A DNA stretch of 54,668 nt from Burkholderia sp. SRS-W-2-2016 (GTDB lineage Bacteria > Pseudomonadota > Gammaproteobacteria > Burkholderiales > Burkholderiaceae), in contig NZ_MSDV01000029.1 in assembly GCF_001931485.1 (NCBI RefSeq), forward strand, positions 1 to 54,668, in the 5' to 3' direction. Made by a program: the position numbers and the translations under genes. Of this stretch, positions 16,579 through 28,500 are shown piece by piece (position 1 is the stretch's first letter; each line of letters opens with the position of its first letter). The notes under the pieces were generated by a model. It searched no databases. It saw only the letters and a list, made by a program, of their open reading frames with translations, and was not told the DNA's origin.

Positions 16579-19500
16579 CGCAATACTCCCCCACCGATCT
16601 TCCAAAGCGGTTGCGCGCCCCCATCGATCAGTAACTGACTTTTACCTCCAACCCATGCACTGCCCTGCGACCCGACCTCTCCAATGTGGAGATTCGTTCC
16701 CGCCGGTAACTGCATAGTTGTGTACTGTGATGCCTGAGTGCTGAACGAAGTGCCACGGATATTTCCCCATTCTGGAAGCAAAGCGGAATCAATGCGTGTC
16801 TGCAATGAACCAGATGGTTGCTCAAGCGACCAGAACGCACCGAATTCCCGAGACTGTCCCGGCGCCCATGCTCGATAGACCGTCAACGGCTGATCCAGTT
16901 GCATCGTTGCGTAACGACCACCAGAGAACGTACCTGCAATGTCACCCCCCAACGCACCTGGCGTCATGGCATCCGCCTCAAACAGGATGCGCCCAGGTAT
17001 CTGCCCCACGATATCCCGATACGTTGCGCCAGCCACCGCTCCAAGTGTTGAAGTCGACTTGACAACTTGACCGGGCAAGATCGTATCAAGCAGTTGCGCC
17101 CCCTTTATGGCGAACTGCTCTGGAATCTGCTCGATCATGCTCAAAGCGAATCCAGCTGCATTGCCAGAGCGTGCAGCAAAGCCACCATCAGTCTGGAAAT
17201 ACGGAATCTGCGGCGTCTTTCCGGCAGCCGCCCCCGGCGGGAATACGCCCACAGTCTCCAGGCCGGCCACCGCCGCGTGGCCGAGATCCAACCCGCCATT
17301 CACGAACTGGATTGGCGTGTTGGCCAGTCCCTTCACGAAATTGACGCTATCCGATGTGGCCTGTTTCGCCGCATGCTCCCACGCGAGCAGCGTATTTTCC
17401 GGATTGCCGCCCGCATCGGCCAGCATGATCGGCCGCTGCTGGTCCTGCAACCCCATCGACGGGCCAAACAGTGTTGACGACGCGCTGTATGGCTGTGGAC
17501 TTTTGCTCGTCCGATAGGCATCCGTAGCGGCGGACCCAACCACCGTGTCCAGCGTTCCCATCCCGTACCCAAACAATGCCGTATTTGCCGAGTAACTTTC
17601 GGCCGGCATCGAGAAAACGTTCGGCGACGTCGGCTGGTAGACCGTTGCGCCAGCCACCATAGCATCGACATTGCCAGCCGGCCCATACAACGTACTGGTC
17701 GATGCATTCGCAACCCGATCGACGACCATATTGCCAACCGTGGAAGCGATCGCATCCATCGTGATCGCCCCCACATTGCGCCCAAGACTTCCGCCCCGGA
17801 CAATTGTACTCGCAGTACCAGCTGCCAAGTCCGCCCCTATGCTACGGACTGCCGAGTTGAACGTATCCGCACGAAGTGCGTCCGACGACATCCCACTCCA
17901 CGCGTCGCCGTACTGCCACTGACCAATCGCCTGCGTCGCTCCATAGGCCACGCCTGACGCTATCGCAGAGGCGGCGACTCCCTTCCAGTCAAAGCCATGT
18001 TGTGCGCCGGTCAGCATGCCAATGCCCTGCGTAGCTACAGACCGCATTGCTCCTTGGGTAGCGGCACCAGCAAACTGGCTTGCGCCGCTCCCGCTGAACG
18101 CACTACCAACCGCTGTGCCGACTCCGGTTGCGCCAAGAACGCTCGAACCGACTGCGGCGCCGACAGCGCCCATCGCCACGCCCTTCCAGCTGAAGCCGCT
18201 CTGCTCACCAGCGGCGATCATGACGCCCTGGGCCGCTGCCGTCCCTACTGCGCCGCCGATCACAGACGCCGCTACCGCAGTACCGAAGCCCATCGCAGCA
18301 CCGCCGCCAGTCAATGCCGCGGCGCCTGCCGTCATCGCACCGCTCACTGTAAAGCTCGACAGCGTTCCGGCCAGCGCCATCGATGCCGCTCCCGCAGTAA
18401 ACACCGTTGCAACCGCTGCGACGACCACAGCAATGATCGCCGCCACCGGACCACACCCCCCTCCCTTACCCGGCGGAGGCGGCGGATCCGGCAACGTCGG
18501 CTGCGTATCCCCAATCGCCTTGCCCGGGTCATACGGCTTGAACGTCGTCGCCGTGTTGTGCACGTTCGTGACCTTGTTGGGCACCGTCAGCATCTGACCG
18601 GCCTTCAGCACGTCGTCGCCCTTCAGTCTGTTCGCGTCCGCCAGGATGTACCACAGCGTCGCATCCCCCCACAGCGACGATGCGATCGACTGCAGCGTGT
18701 CCCCATCGCGCACCGTCCAGGTCCCCGGACTCACGCCCGGATACACCCCGTTAATCGCCATGAAGTTCTCGTCGAAATCCGCGCTGCTCACCGGCGTGAA
18801 CACCTTGTACTGACTCTCGCTTCCCTTCGCGAGCTTGCCCGCCAGTTCCTGCACGTAGTCAACCGACTCCACCCCGTCGTTGCCCTGGTTACCCACGCGG
18901 TTGCCGTTCAGGTAGTAGTAGTTGTGCTTCCTGTCACCCGTCGCGCCACGGATCGTGCCGTCGGCCGACACCGTCACGCCCACCAGTTCGTCGCGCCGCT
19001 GCACCTGCCCGCGCAGATCGGTGTAGTAGGTGAACGCACGGGCATCGCCCGCCTGGCCGCCGCCATCGTCATAAGCGGCCTTCAGGTTGCCGTTGACGTC
19101 ATAGTTGAAGTAGCTCGAGGCCGGCTTCCAGCCCGGCGCGTCCGGGTTGCTGCCCTGCGCCAGGATCTGGCTCTGCTTCGCGCTGTCCCACCATTCGTAC
19201 GAATAGGTGGTCGTCATCGTCGTGCCACTGCCACTGTCCGGACGCGTGACCACCTGTTCGAGCGTGCCGTCCGCCATGCGCGTATAGGTCGTCGTCGAGC
19301 CGTTCAGGTTGTCGTGCTCCGACATCAACTGGCTATCGGCGTCCCAGCCGCGTGTCACCGCCGTCACGATCTGACCGCTGCTGCGGTCCCGTTCGATCGT
19401 TTCCGTGACCCGCCCCAGCAGATCATTGGTCCGCTGCTGGATCACCACGCCATCGACGCTCTGGGTCGCCAGAAAGCCGTTTGCGTCGTAGGTGTAGGAC

Positions 19501-22500
19501 TCCGTGCGGCCATCCGTGGCATAGACCGCCATCGTCCTCTCGCCTGCCGCGTTGTAGCCGAGCTGCACACCGTCGCCGCCTGCCGCGCCGGCCACGATAT
19601 GTACGCTGGTGTCGTTCGGATCGGTAGCGCGTGCGCCAGAGAGCGAACCCATCGATACCGTGAAACGGTTCAACGCATCGTATTCGTACCAGTACTCCTG
19701 CTCCGTCGCGTGATAGCCGACCATGTCCGTGTACGACGCCAGCATCCGGCGCCGGTTGCCGACGGCGTCGTATTCGTAATAGACCTGGTAGCTGTTGTCG
19801 CGGATCGCCACGACGCGGTTAAGCGCGTCGTACTCGACCCGGGACTGCGCAAACACATAGGAATCGCCGAAGTTCGTGAAGAACTCCGCGGTACGGTTGC
19901 CGTCGCCGTCGTATTCGTAGAGCGATTGGGTCTGCGTGCCGAAATCCACGATCGAGCGTACGAGCCCGTGCGAGTAATAGGTGTACTCGACCAGTTGGCC
20001 TGTCGAGCCTTCCTGCTTTGTCAACAGACCGGCCCAGTTGTACGTGTACTCGAATACGTGACCGCCGAGATCGGTGTGTTTCGTCACCCGGCCGAACAGA
20101 TCCACTTCGTCGACCATCGAGCGTCCGTTCGCGTCGATCGTCGTCTTTACCCAGCCACCGCTCACGACCGAGCCGATCGAGCTGATCGTGCTCGCCCAAC
20201 GGTAGTCGTACTGCACTGTGCTGCCCGTCGCGCTGATGGTCTTCACGACGTGGCCATCGGCGTCGTAATAGATGCGCTCCCGCCCGCCCAGCGCGTCCGT
20301 GTGGGCGATGCGGTTGCCGGAACTGTCGTATTCATAGCGGTCAATACTGCGCTGGCCATTGGCCAGCGCCGGTCGGGCAATCTCTATCAGTCGATTGGCG
20401 TTGTCGTATGTGTAGTCGGTGCGCCGGCTCAATTCATCGACTGACACCCGCAAATTGCCCAACGCGTCGTACGAGAAGCGTTTGCTATAGCCCATCGCAT
20501 CCCACGACTGCGCGACCGCCGGTTGCGCGAGACCATAGTTCCACTGCTGGGTGCTCAGATGACCGTTCGCGTCCTTGAGGCCCACCAGGTTGCCGGTCAG
20601 ATCGTAGTAATACGAGGTCAACGGCGCCATCTCGACCTGCGCACCGTTCTCCAGCGTCACCATGACGGTCGGTTCGCGCTTGAGCGTCAGATAACCCATC
20701 GTGTTATACGACGAATACGTCCAGTTGCCGCGACCGTCTCTTTCCGCCGACACGTCACCGAATGCGTTGTACTGCTGCAAACGGTCGATCGTCATGTCCT
20801 TCGCGAGTTCCTCTATCACTCCGACGATATCGACATTGGTAACCGGGTTGTTACGCGTACCGGTCAGGAAATAGCTCTGGCGCTCCATCAGTACGTTGCC
20901 GGCCGCGTCGTTCGCCAGATAGCGGTACTCGTATTCGACGTTTGTCGGCAGGTCGCCCGCATCGAACAGGAAGCGGCCATCGGCGTCGCGGGTGAGGGTC
21001 GCGACGCTGAATGGTCTGTCGTAATCACCATCCTGTTTGGTCGATTCGCGGTAGTACAGCGTGATCGTTTCGACGTTATCGAGTCGTGCGCCATTACTAT
21101 CTGTTGGCGAGAACTCGAAAATCGACGGCAACGCGCTACCCGTCAAGGTCACTTCGGACGTCGTGTTGACGCCGATCCTGATATCGCCTTGCCCCATCGA
21201 GAGCGGGCGGCCCGCCGTGTCGTAAGCGGTGAACTTGATCGCATAGTCCGTGTCCGGCTGCAATCCCGTGTTCGTTGTGTCCCACAGGAAGTCGCCGCCC
21301 ATGCCATACAACGTCGCGTACTGCGCAATGCCGTCCCGCTCCCACGACACGACCATATGATCCGTGCCCGCCGGTTGGGCATGAAACACCACGGTCGATT
21401 TCAGATCCACAAGATAGTCGAGCGCAAACGACGGCGACTGGCCATTGCCCGGTAAATTGACCGTGCCACGCAGCGCATCGATCTGTGCGCCGGTCGAGTC
21501 GAACAGGTCGAGCGATATCTCATAGACTCCGCCACCGAGCGAAGCCAAGTCGATCTGGAATGCGCCGGTGGCTGGATCGCGCCAGACCGGGTAGTCGAGT
21601 TGCCAGTTCGGATTGTTCGGGTCGCGCAGGTGGACGGCGATATGATCAACCAGATCCAGCTTCGTGCTCTGCAGCGCGTAAATGTTCAGTACTTGCGGCG
21701 CCGACCAGATGTAGGTTCCGGACGAATCGACGAGAAATCCAGGACGCGAGCTCTCGTCGTAGTACGGCAGTTCCGTCTGCTTAACGCTGGAGCCGGTCAC
21801 CCGGTCCAGATGAACCTCGTAACTGTCGCGGCGCAGCAGCGTACTTGGAATATCACCGTCTTCGCCGCCACTTACCGCGATGAAGATTATCTCGTAGTCG
21901 CCATCGGGCAGATTGCTGATGTTGACACTGTACGAATTCGGCTGGCTATCCGCCCCCTGAGGAAGCAACTGGAAATTGCTGTCTGCATCCTTGGGACGAT
22001 AGTAGAGCATGCCTTGCGCGCCATCCGGCAGCGAGTTGCGGGCGACCGTCAGCACCCCGGATGCAACCTGCAGTTCCGAACTGGAATCCAGTGCGTTGCT
22101 ATCTCCAGCCTTTCCTTTTGAATAGCTGGCGTCGCCGGTGTAACTTGAACTTGAAAAGAGTTCTGACGACTGCGTTATTGTTCCGACCAGCACCGGGCCC
22201 GTCATACTGCTTAGCGGGGTCACGTAGACCTCGGCAGCATATTCGAATGTCACCGAGGTACCTCCTGCATTTCCCCATTGAAGGAGCCCCCCCGACATCC
22301 AGTTAATCGGTAGCGTCACGCTCGTTGTCCCCATCGGCATGGACCCGCTCGAGGCGCTAAGCGAATAGGTGAACGGTGACATAAAAATATCGTTACCGCC
22401 CGTGGCTCCGCCGCGGTAATACCATTTCGATCCGGATCCCGTATAGGTCAACCGAACCTCTACGTTATAGGCACCATAAACTTCCGAGAAGTCCGGCAAC

Positions 22501-25500
22501 GCAAATGTCAGGGAATTGACCGTAACTAAACCGCCGAGGCCATTACCCATTCCACTTGGCGGGGAATCGTAGTTAATCGACCAATCACCCGTGACATTCA
22601 CCCGTGCGTCAGTACCGATAATCCCAACGTCGCCGTCGATCGGAATCCGCGTCGGCCCCGTCACCGGCCGCGCCGACGAATCGAGCCACCCGGCAATACT
22701 CAACTGTGTATTAGCGAACACCCCACCATCGATCGGAATATCAACCGGGCTGAAGCTGATCGTCGGTATCCCGCCCGATGTTTTGGGCTGGCGGATCTGG
22801 ATAACCTGATTGCGGGCGTCGTAGCGCGTATACGTCTGCATCATGTCGACGCTCTGCAGCAGTGCTTTCAGATCGTCGCCCGTCGCGATCTCGCGATAGC
22901 GCAGATCGTTTTCCATCGACTCGACCTTCAGCGTCGCATTACCGTTGCGGTCATACATGAACAGATGCGATACGCCATCGTCGAAGTTGGTACGCACCAC
23001 CCAACCGGCGTTGTTGTAGTCCGCGTATTCCTGCCACTCGCCGCTCGCTCCGCCGCCTCCGGTTCGGCGTCCGGTTACTTCTCCGTACGCGTTGTAGCGT
23101 ATCTCCTGCTTGACGCCCTCATTTTGCAGACTGAAGTCTGAACGATGTACGTCAGTGAACCGCAGGACCTCACGGCCTTCCGCGTCATACCTGATGAAGG
23201 TGTGCCGTGAAAAGTCCTCTCCGTCTGCATTCTTGAATCCATAGCCGACCTGTGTGTTATTTCCCACCTGGTCATAAAAGAAGTTCGTCCAGACTTTCAG
23301 TGAGTTCATCTTGCTTTTCAGACGTCCGCCGGCGCCGTACAGGTAAACCGTCACCTGGTCCACGTCACCCTTGCGGGTTTCTTTAACGACGTTGCCGAGA
23401 CCATCGTATTCATAGACGGTCGTGGCACGGACCTGTCGGCCCTGGTTGTCGGCAAACTGCGGCAAGATCTGTGCTGTCAGATGGCCGAGCGCGTCATACG
23501 TGAAGTCGTATTGACTGCCGTTTGCGTCGATCTTGCGTACAAGATGACCTTCACCGTCGTACACATAAGTCGTGGTCGCGTTGCCGGTCGACTGTACGAG
23601 CTTGCCGTTCGAATCGACTACCGCGAACTGCACGTCCATCCGGGATTCGCTGAGCAGTCGGCCGTTGTTGTCCCACGTGTAGTTCGTGATCCGATCGTCG
23701 GCGTTGCGCGGCCATTGAGAAATCAACGCGGCAGGGTCCGAGCTCGTCGTAATCGGATCCTGAAGTGCCTGTGCGAAACGTATTTCCTCGGTGACATATC
23801 CCTGCGCATTCACTGTATAGGCAATGCCGAAGCCCTTCGCATCGACTTCCAGCGTCTTCTGACCGCTGCGATTGTAGAAATACATCGTGCGATTGCCGGC
23901 GGCATCGGTCGTCGCGATCACCTGCCCGTTGCCGTCGTATTCCCACGTGGTCACCAGTTCGCTGCCGGACGTGATGAAATATTCGCCGCGCTGGTCGTCT
24001 CCGGCGTTCGGATCGAAATAGCCAGTCGCCACGTTCTGCACGCGCGACTGCGTGAGCCGGTTGTCCGCATCGTAGACATAGCGCGTTTCGCGCACTCGCG
24101 TCGCGTCGACCGGTTCCGGCGGCGGCGCCGGCTGACCGGCTTTCGCAACGACCGGATCTGCGTAGATGCGCGTGGAAATCACGTTCCCCGCTGCATCGTT
24201 CGTCCACAGTGTGAGCGTGCCCAGCGGGGTGATCTGCGCGGTCTTTCTGTCTGCCGCATCGTAATACCACCTCGTAACGCTGCCGTTCTCGGCTGTGTGG
24301 GACACGAGATTGCCGCGCGCGTCGTACGCGAATGCTTCGGTCACCGTTTCGTTATAGCCGGCCAGATACACCTGCTTCGCGACGTTGAGCTGCCTGTCCA
24401 GCAAATCGTAGCTATAACGGGTGACGCACTCTTCGCCGAGCCCCTGCGCCTCGATCGTCGTAATACGATTGCCTCGCGCGTCATACTCGAACGCGTTGAC
24501 GACCGCATTGCCGCCCGACGTCACCGGCAGCGTCTCCGAAAGCAGCAAACCGCGGCGATCGTACGTATACGCAAACTGCCCGCCAACCTTATTCGTATAG
24601 CTGATACGGTTGCCGAATGCGTCATAGCCGTAGAGTTCGCTGTATCCCTCTGCGTCAATCGACTTCACCAGCCGCCCGAGCCCGTCGTACTCCATCTGCG
24701 TGACTGCATTGCCGTCCTGCGTCACGCGGATCGCTTGACCAAAGGCATCGAATTTAGTCACGACCCGGCTTTGCGTGGGCGAAATTACCTGCTCTACGCG
24801 ATTCAGCGCGTCGTAGAGGAAATTCGTCTGATTGCCGTTCTTGTCACGCGCGGCCGTGCGGTTGCCGAAGCCGTCGTAGAAATTCTCCGTGATGTAGCCC
24901 AGCGGATCGATGGTCTGTCGCAGATTGCCGCGCGCGTCGTACCGGTAGGTCGTGCGGTACGCGGCCAGCAAGCTGCTTTTCTGAGTCTGGCTGAGAGCCG
25001 CCGCGGCGAGCGCCTCGTTATTTGCATCGACATAGCCGCGCGCCTTGCGCTCGGCGAGCGCCCAGGCGGTGTCCTGCTCGGCAAGCTCGACGCCGCGTGG
25101 ATCGATTTCCGCCGTCACACGCCCCATTGCGTCATACGTGTAGCGTGTCGTCACGGCGACTGGCGAGCCATATGCGCGAGTCTGTTCGATCAGCCGGCCG
25201 GCCGCGTCGAATACCGCGTGCGTGACGCTCTGCTCGGGCAGGCCATCGGCCACGCTCGTGTTGACCGCGCGGCCAAGCGCGTCCAGTTCGTAGCGCGTGA
25301 CGACACCCGCCGCATTGGTAACACTCGTCAGCCGCCCCGCGCTGTCATAGCCGTATTGCGTTGCGGCAGCGGTAGCGGGAATCGTCTGCGGCAGCAGCGC
25401 CGCCGCTTGTGCCTGGTTTGCGCCCCGCACCTCCGAATAGACGTCCGCATAACGGATCGTCTCCGTCAGACGGCCGGCCTCATCGTAGCGGTTTTCGGTG

Positions 25501-28500
25501 ACGTAGCCTTCGGCATCGACAACGTACGCCGGGCGCGCCGCAGCGTCGTAAATCCACGTCGTAGTGCGATCGCCGGACGCAATCGCAACGCCTGGCGAAG
25601 AGAGCCACGATTGCAACGCCGACGCTTCTGGATCGTCCGCATCCGGATAAGGCGTCTGGTACTGCGTCCGCTCGAGCAGCACGCCACTCGCGTCATAGAG
25701 GTTGTACGTGACGAAACCGAGCGCGTCGATAGTCGCCGTCAGCCGGTTGGCCGCGTCGTAAATCATGCGCGTTACGCGGTCGCTCGCGTGGACTTGCGGC
25801 GATTGCGCGGTCAGCGCGGCGCCGACGGCATCAGCGGTAAGCGGTCCCGAAATCGTGACGGGAGTTGCGTAAGCGATCGTCCGGATCACATTGCCATTCG
25901 CGTCGTAGACGTTCTCCGTCACGTTATTCAATGCATTGACGACGTAGCGCACGCGGTCATCGGCATCGTAGACGTACCGCGTAGTCTGGTCGCGTGATGG
26001 CTGAAGCGTCAACCGGTCCGTGATGTACGCGTCGGACAGCGTGGCCGGCACCTCGCTCAGATTGCTCGCAAACGCGGTTCGCGATACGAGCCGCCCCGCC
26101 GCATCGTAGACGTTCCTGACCACCGCGCCGGTCGGCCCAGCCGACCAGATCTGTCGCCCCTCTTCGTCATACACGTAACGCGTAATGGCGCCGGAGGCAT
26201 CGGTCGCCGATACGACGTTGCCGTTGCCGTCGTATGCATAGCCCGTCTTGAGCCCGAGTCTGTCCGGATCGGCGATCGTGCTGATCAAACGCCCGGCTTT
26301 GTCATACACGTTTTGCGTGATCCGTGGATTGCTGCTGCCCGCACCTTCCGTCACGCTCACAACGTTGCCGAGACCATCGTAAGTAAACGTCGTGAGGAGG
26401 TTCAGTCCACCGACGTCGGTGGTCACAGCGACTGCGCGACCTGCGAGGTCAAAACGTGTTTCGGTAACGACACCTGATGGATCCGTCACGCGCGTCGCCT
26501 GGCCTTTTGCGTCGTATTCATAGCGCGTGACCAGATTCAGACCCGTCGGATCGACCGAGCGCGTCAGCACGCGGCCAGCCGCGTCGTACGTGTACGTCGT
26601 ATGAATGCCGCGCGCGTCGACTGTGTCGGTAACGTGGCCCGCACGGTCATAACTCGATGTGGTCGTCGCCCCGGTCGCGTCGGTGGTACCAAGCAGGTTG
26701 CCGTCGTGGTCATACGCGTAGCGCGTTGTCTTGCCTCGACCATCGGTGAGCGCGACGATCTGGCCGTGTTCGTCATACGACGATGTCGTCTGGATGCCAT
26801 CGGGGCTCGTCACGGTGATCGATCGGTCGAATTCCGAGTACGACCATGTCGTCTCATTGCCATTTGCATCGGTGCGCGTAAGCACGTTGCCGAATGCATC
26901 GTACGTCAGTTGCGTACGCGCACCGGTGCCGTCCGTCAACACCACGACATTGCCATTGCGGTCGAAGTTCTGGCGACGCACCACGCCGTTCGCATCGATC
27001 GATTCGATGAGGCGTCCGAACGCGTCGTAGACCGCCTGGGTGATGAGGTTCAAACCGCCTGGGTCGGTGGTCTGGCGAATGACCTGGCCGAGCCTGTCAT
27101 AGTCCGTCGTGTCGCGCACCTGCACGTTAGGGGCGATGTCACGGACCGTCGATATCTGCTCGCCGAACGTGTTGTAGGTGTAGCGCGTGTTGAGGCCCAG
27201 CGCATCCGCACGCTGCAGGAGTCGCCCTGCTGCGCTGTAGCTGAAAGTCGTGCGCGTGGCCTCGCCTTCATCGCACAACGCCGTGAACGTGTTTCTGAGT
27301 GCATCGGGCAGCAGCCCGCCCGCCAGACTCGCCAGCGTGGCCTCCGCGACGCGCGTCGCGTAGACCACGGTCTGCGTCACGTCGCCGAACGTGTCGTACT
27401 GGTACTCGACCACCTCGCCCATCGGATTGACGATGTGCGTCAGACGCTCTGCGACATCGTAGTAGTAGAACGTCGTGTTGCCATTGGCGTCGGTCATTGA
27501 TGTTCGAAGACCGGCTGCGTCGTACGTATAGTTGACGCCCCACGTCTGCCACACGATATCGATCTGGGCCTGGGTCGCGCTGGTCCCGAGCGCAGCGAGT
27601 GCATCGCTGCCTTCGCCGTCCAGTTGCGCAACGAGACGGCCCTGCAAATCGTAGCGATACGTCGTCGTACGCCCAGCGGTCGTCTCGCTGGTGAGGTGGC
27701 CCTCATCGTCCCACGTCCAGTCAGTCGATACACGACCACCCATGCCGTCCTGCTGAGAGGTCGTACGGTTCGTGAGCCGTCCCATTTCGTCGTAGGTGTA
27801 ATAGGCGAACTCCATCGTCCCGGGGCGATCTGCCCAGCTCAACGCCTCATGGGCCCGCAGCACATAGCGCAGGCTTTGTTGCGAGGGGCTGCCATCTGTC
27901 GACGTGCGCAGCTCGTCGGCCTTGCTCAGCCAGGACGGGCCAAAGGTTGCAGTCCATATCGAAAGACCGCTGTCCGCTGGATAGCGGAGCTCGATCGTAT
28001 GGTTTGCGAGCGACACGAGGTTCGGTACGGCAAGCGTACTGGTGGCGGAGGTCCCCGATGAAAAATCGAACGCGAGCGCGCCCGCCCGTACGCCATCGAT
28101 CCAGACTTCGACGGTGCCGCTCGAACCCGGTTTCCCTGTCGCACTGATCGTGACCGGTATCTGCTGCGGTGCGCGCAGCAAGCCGGGATCGACCTGCTGG
28201 CCACGCACGCGCTGCGCGACGTTGCCCCGCGCATCGTAGCTATACGTCGTCACAAATCCTTCGCCATCGATCTCCGCGCGCAACAGGCCGCGCGCGTCGT
28301 AGAGGTAATACTGGTGAATATCGGCAGCGCTTTTTGCCGGAACAAGCTGCACCAGTGTTCCTGCTACCCGCCCGTATTCAACGATTGCATTCGCATAGCG
28401 GATCTCCTCCACCTTCTCGCCTGCGGCGTTGTAGCGGTATTCGGTCAGATATCCCTGGGCGTCGAGTTGGCCGCACAGCAGCCCATCATGGTCGTAGAAG

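Noticed and set aside
17997..20444. 815-codon open frame on the plus strand antisense to rhs
   Set aside because: His/Arg-rich text with no domain or start signal, produced by the codon bias of the YD repeats on the other strand.
23481..25997. 838-codon open frame on the plus strand antisense to rhs
   Set aside because: Also a shadow of the repeated RYxYDxxGR codons; repetitive Arg/Val-rich text and no gene context.
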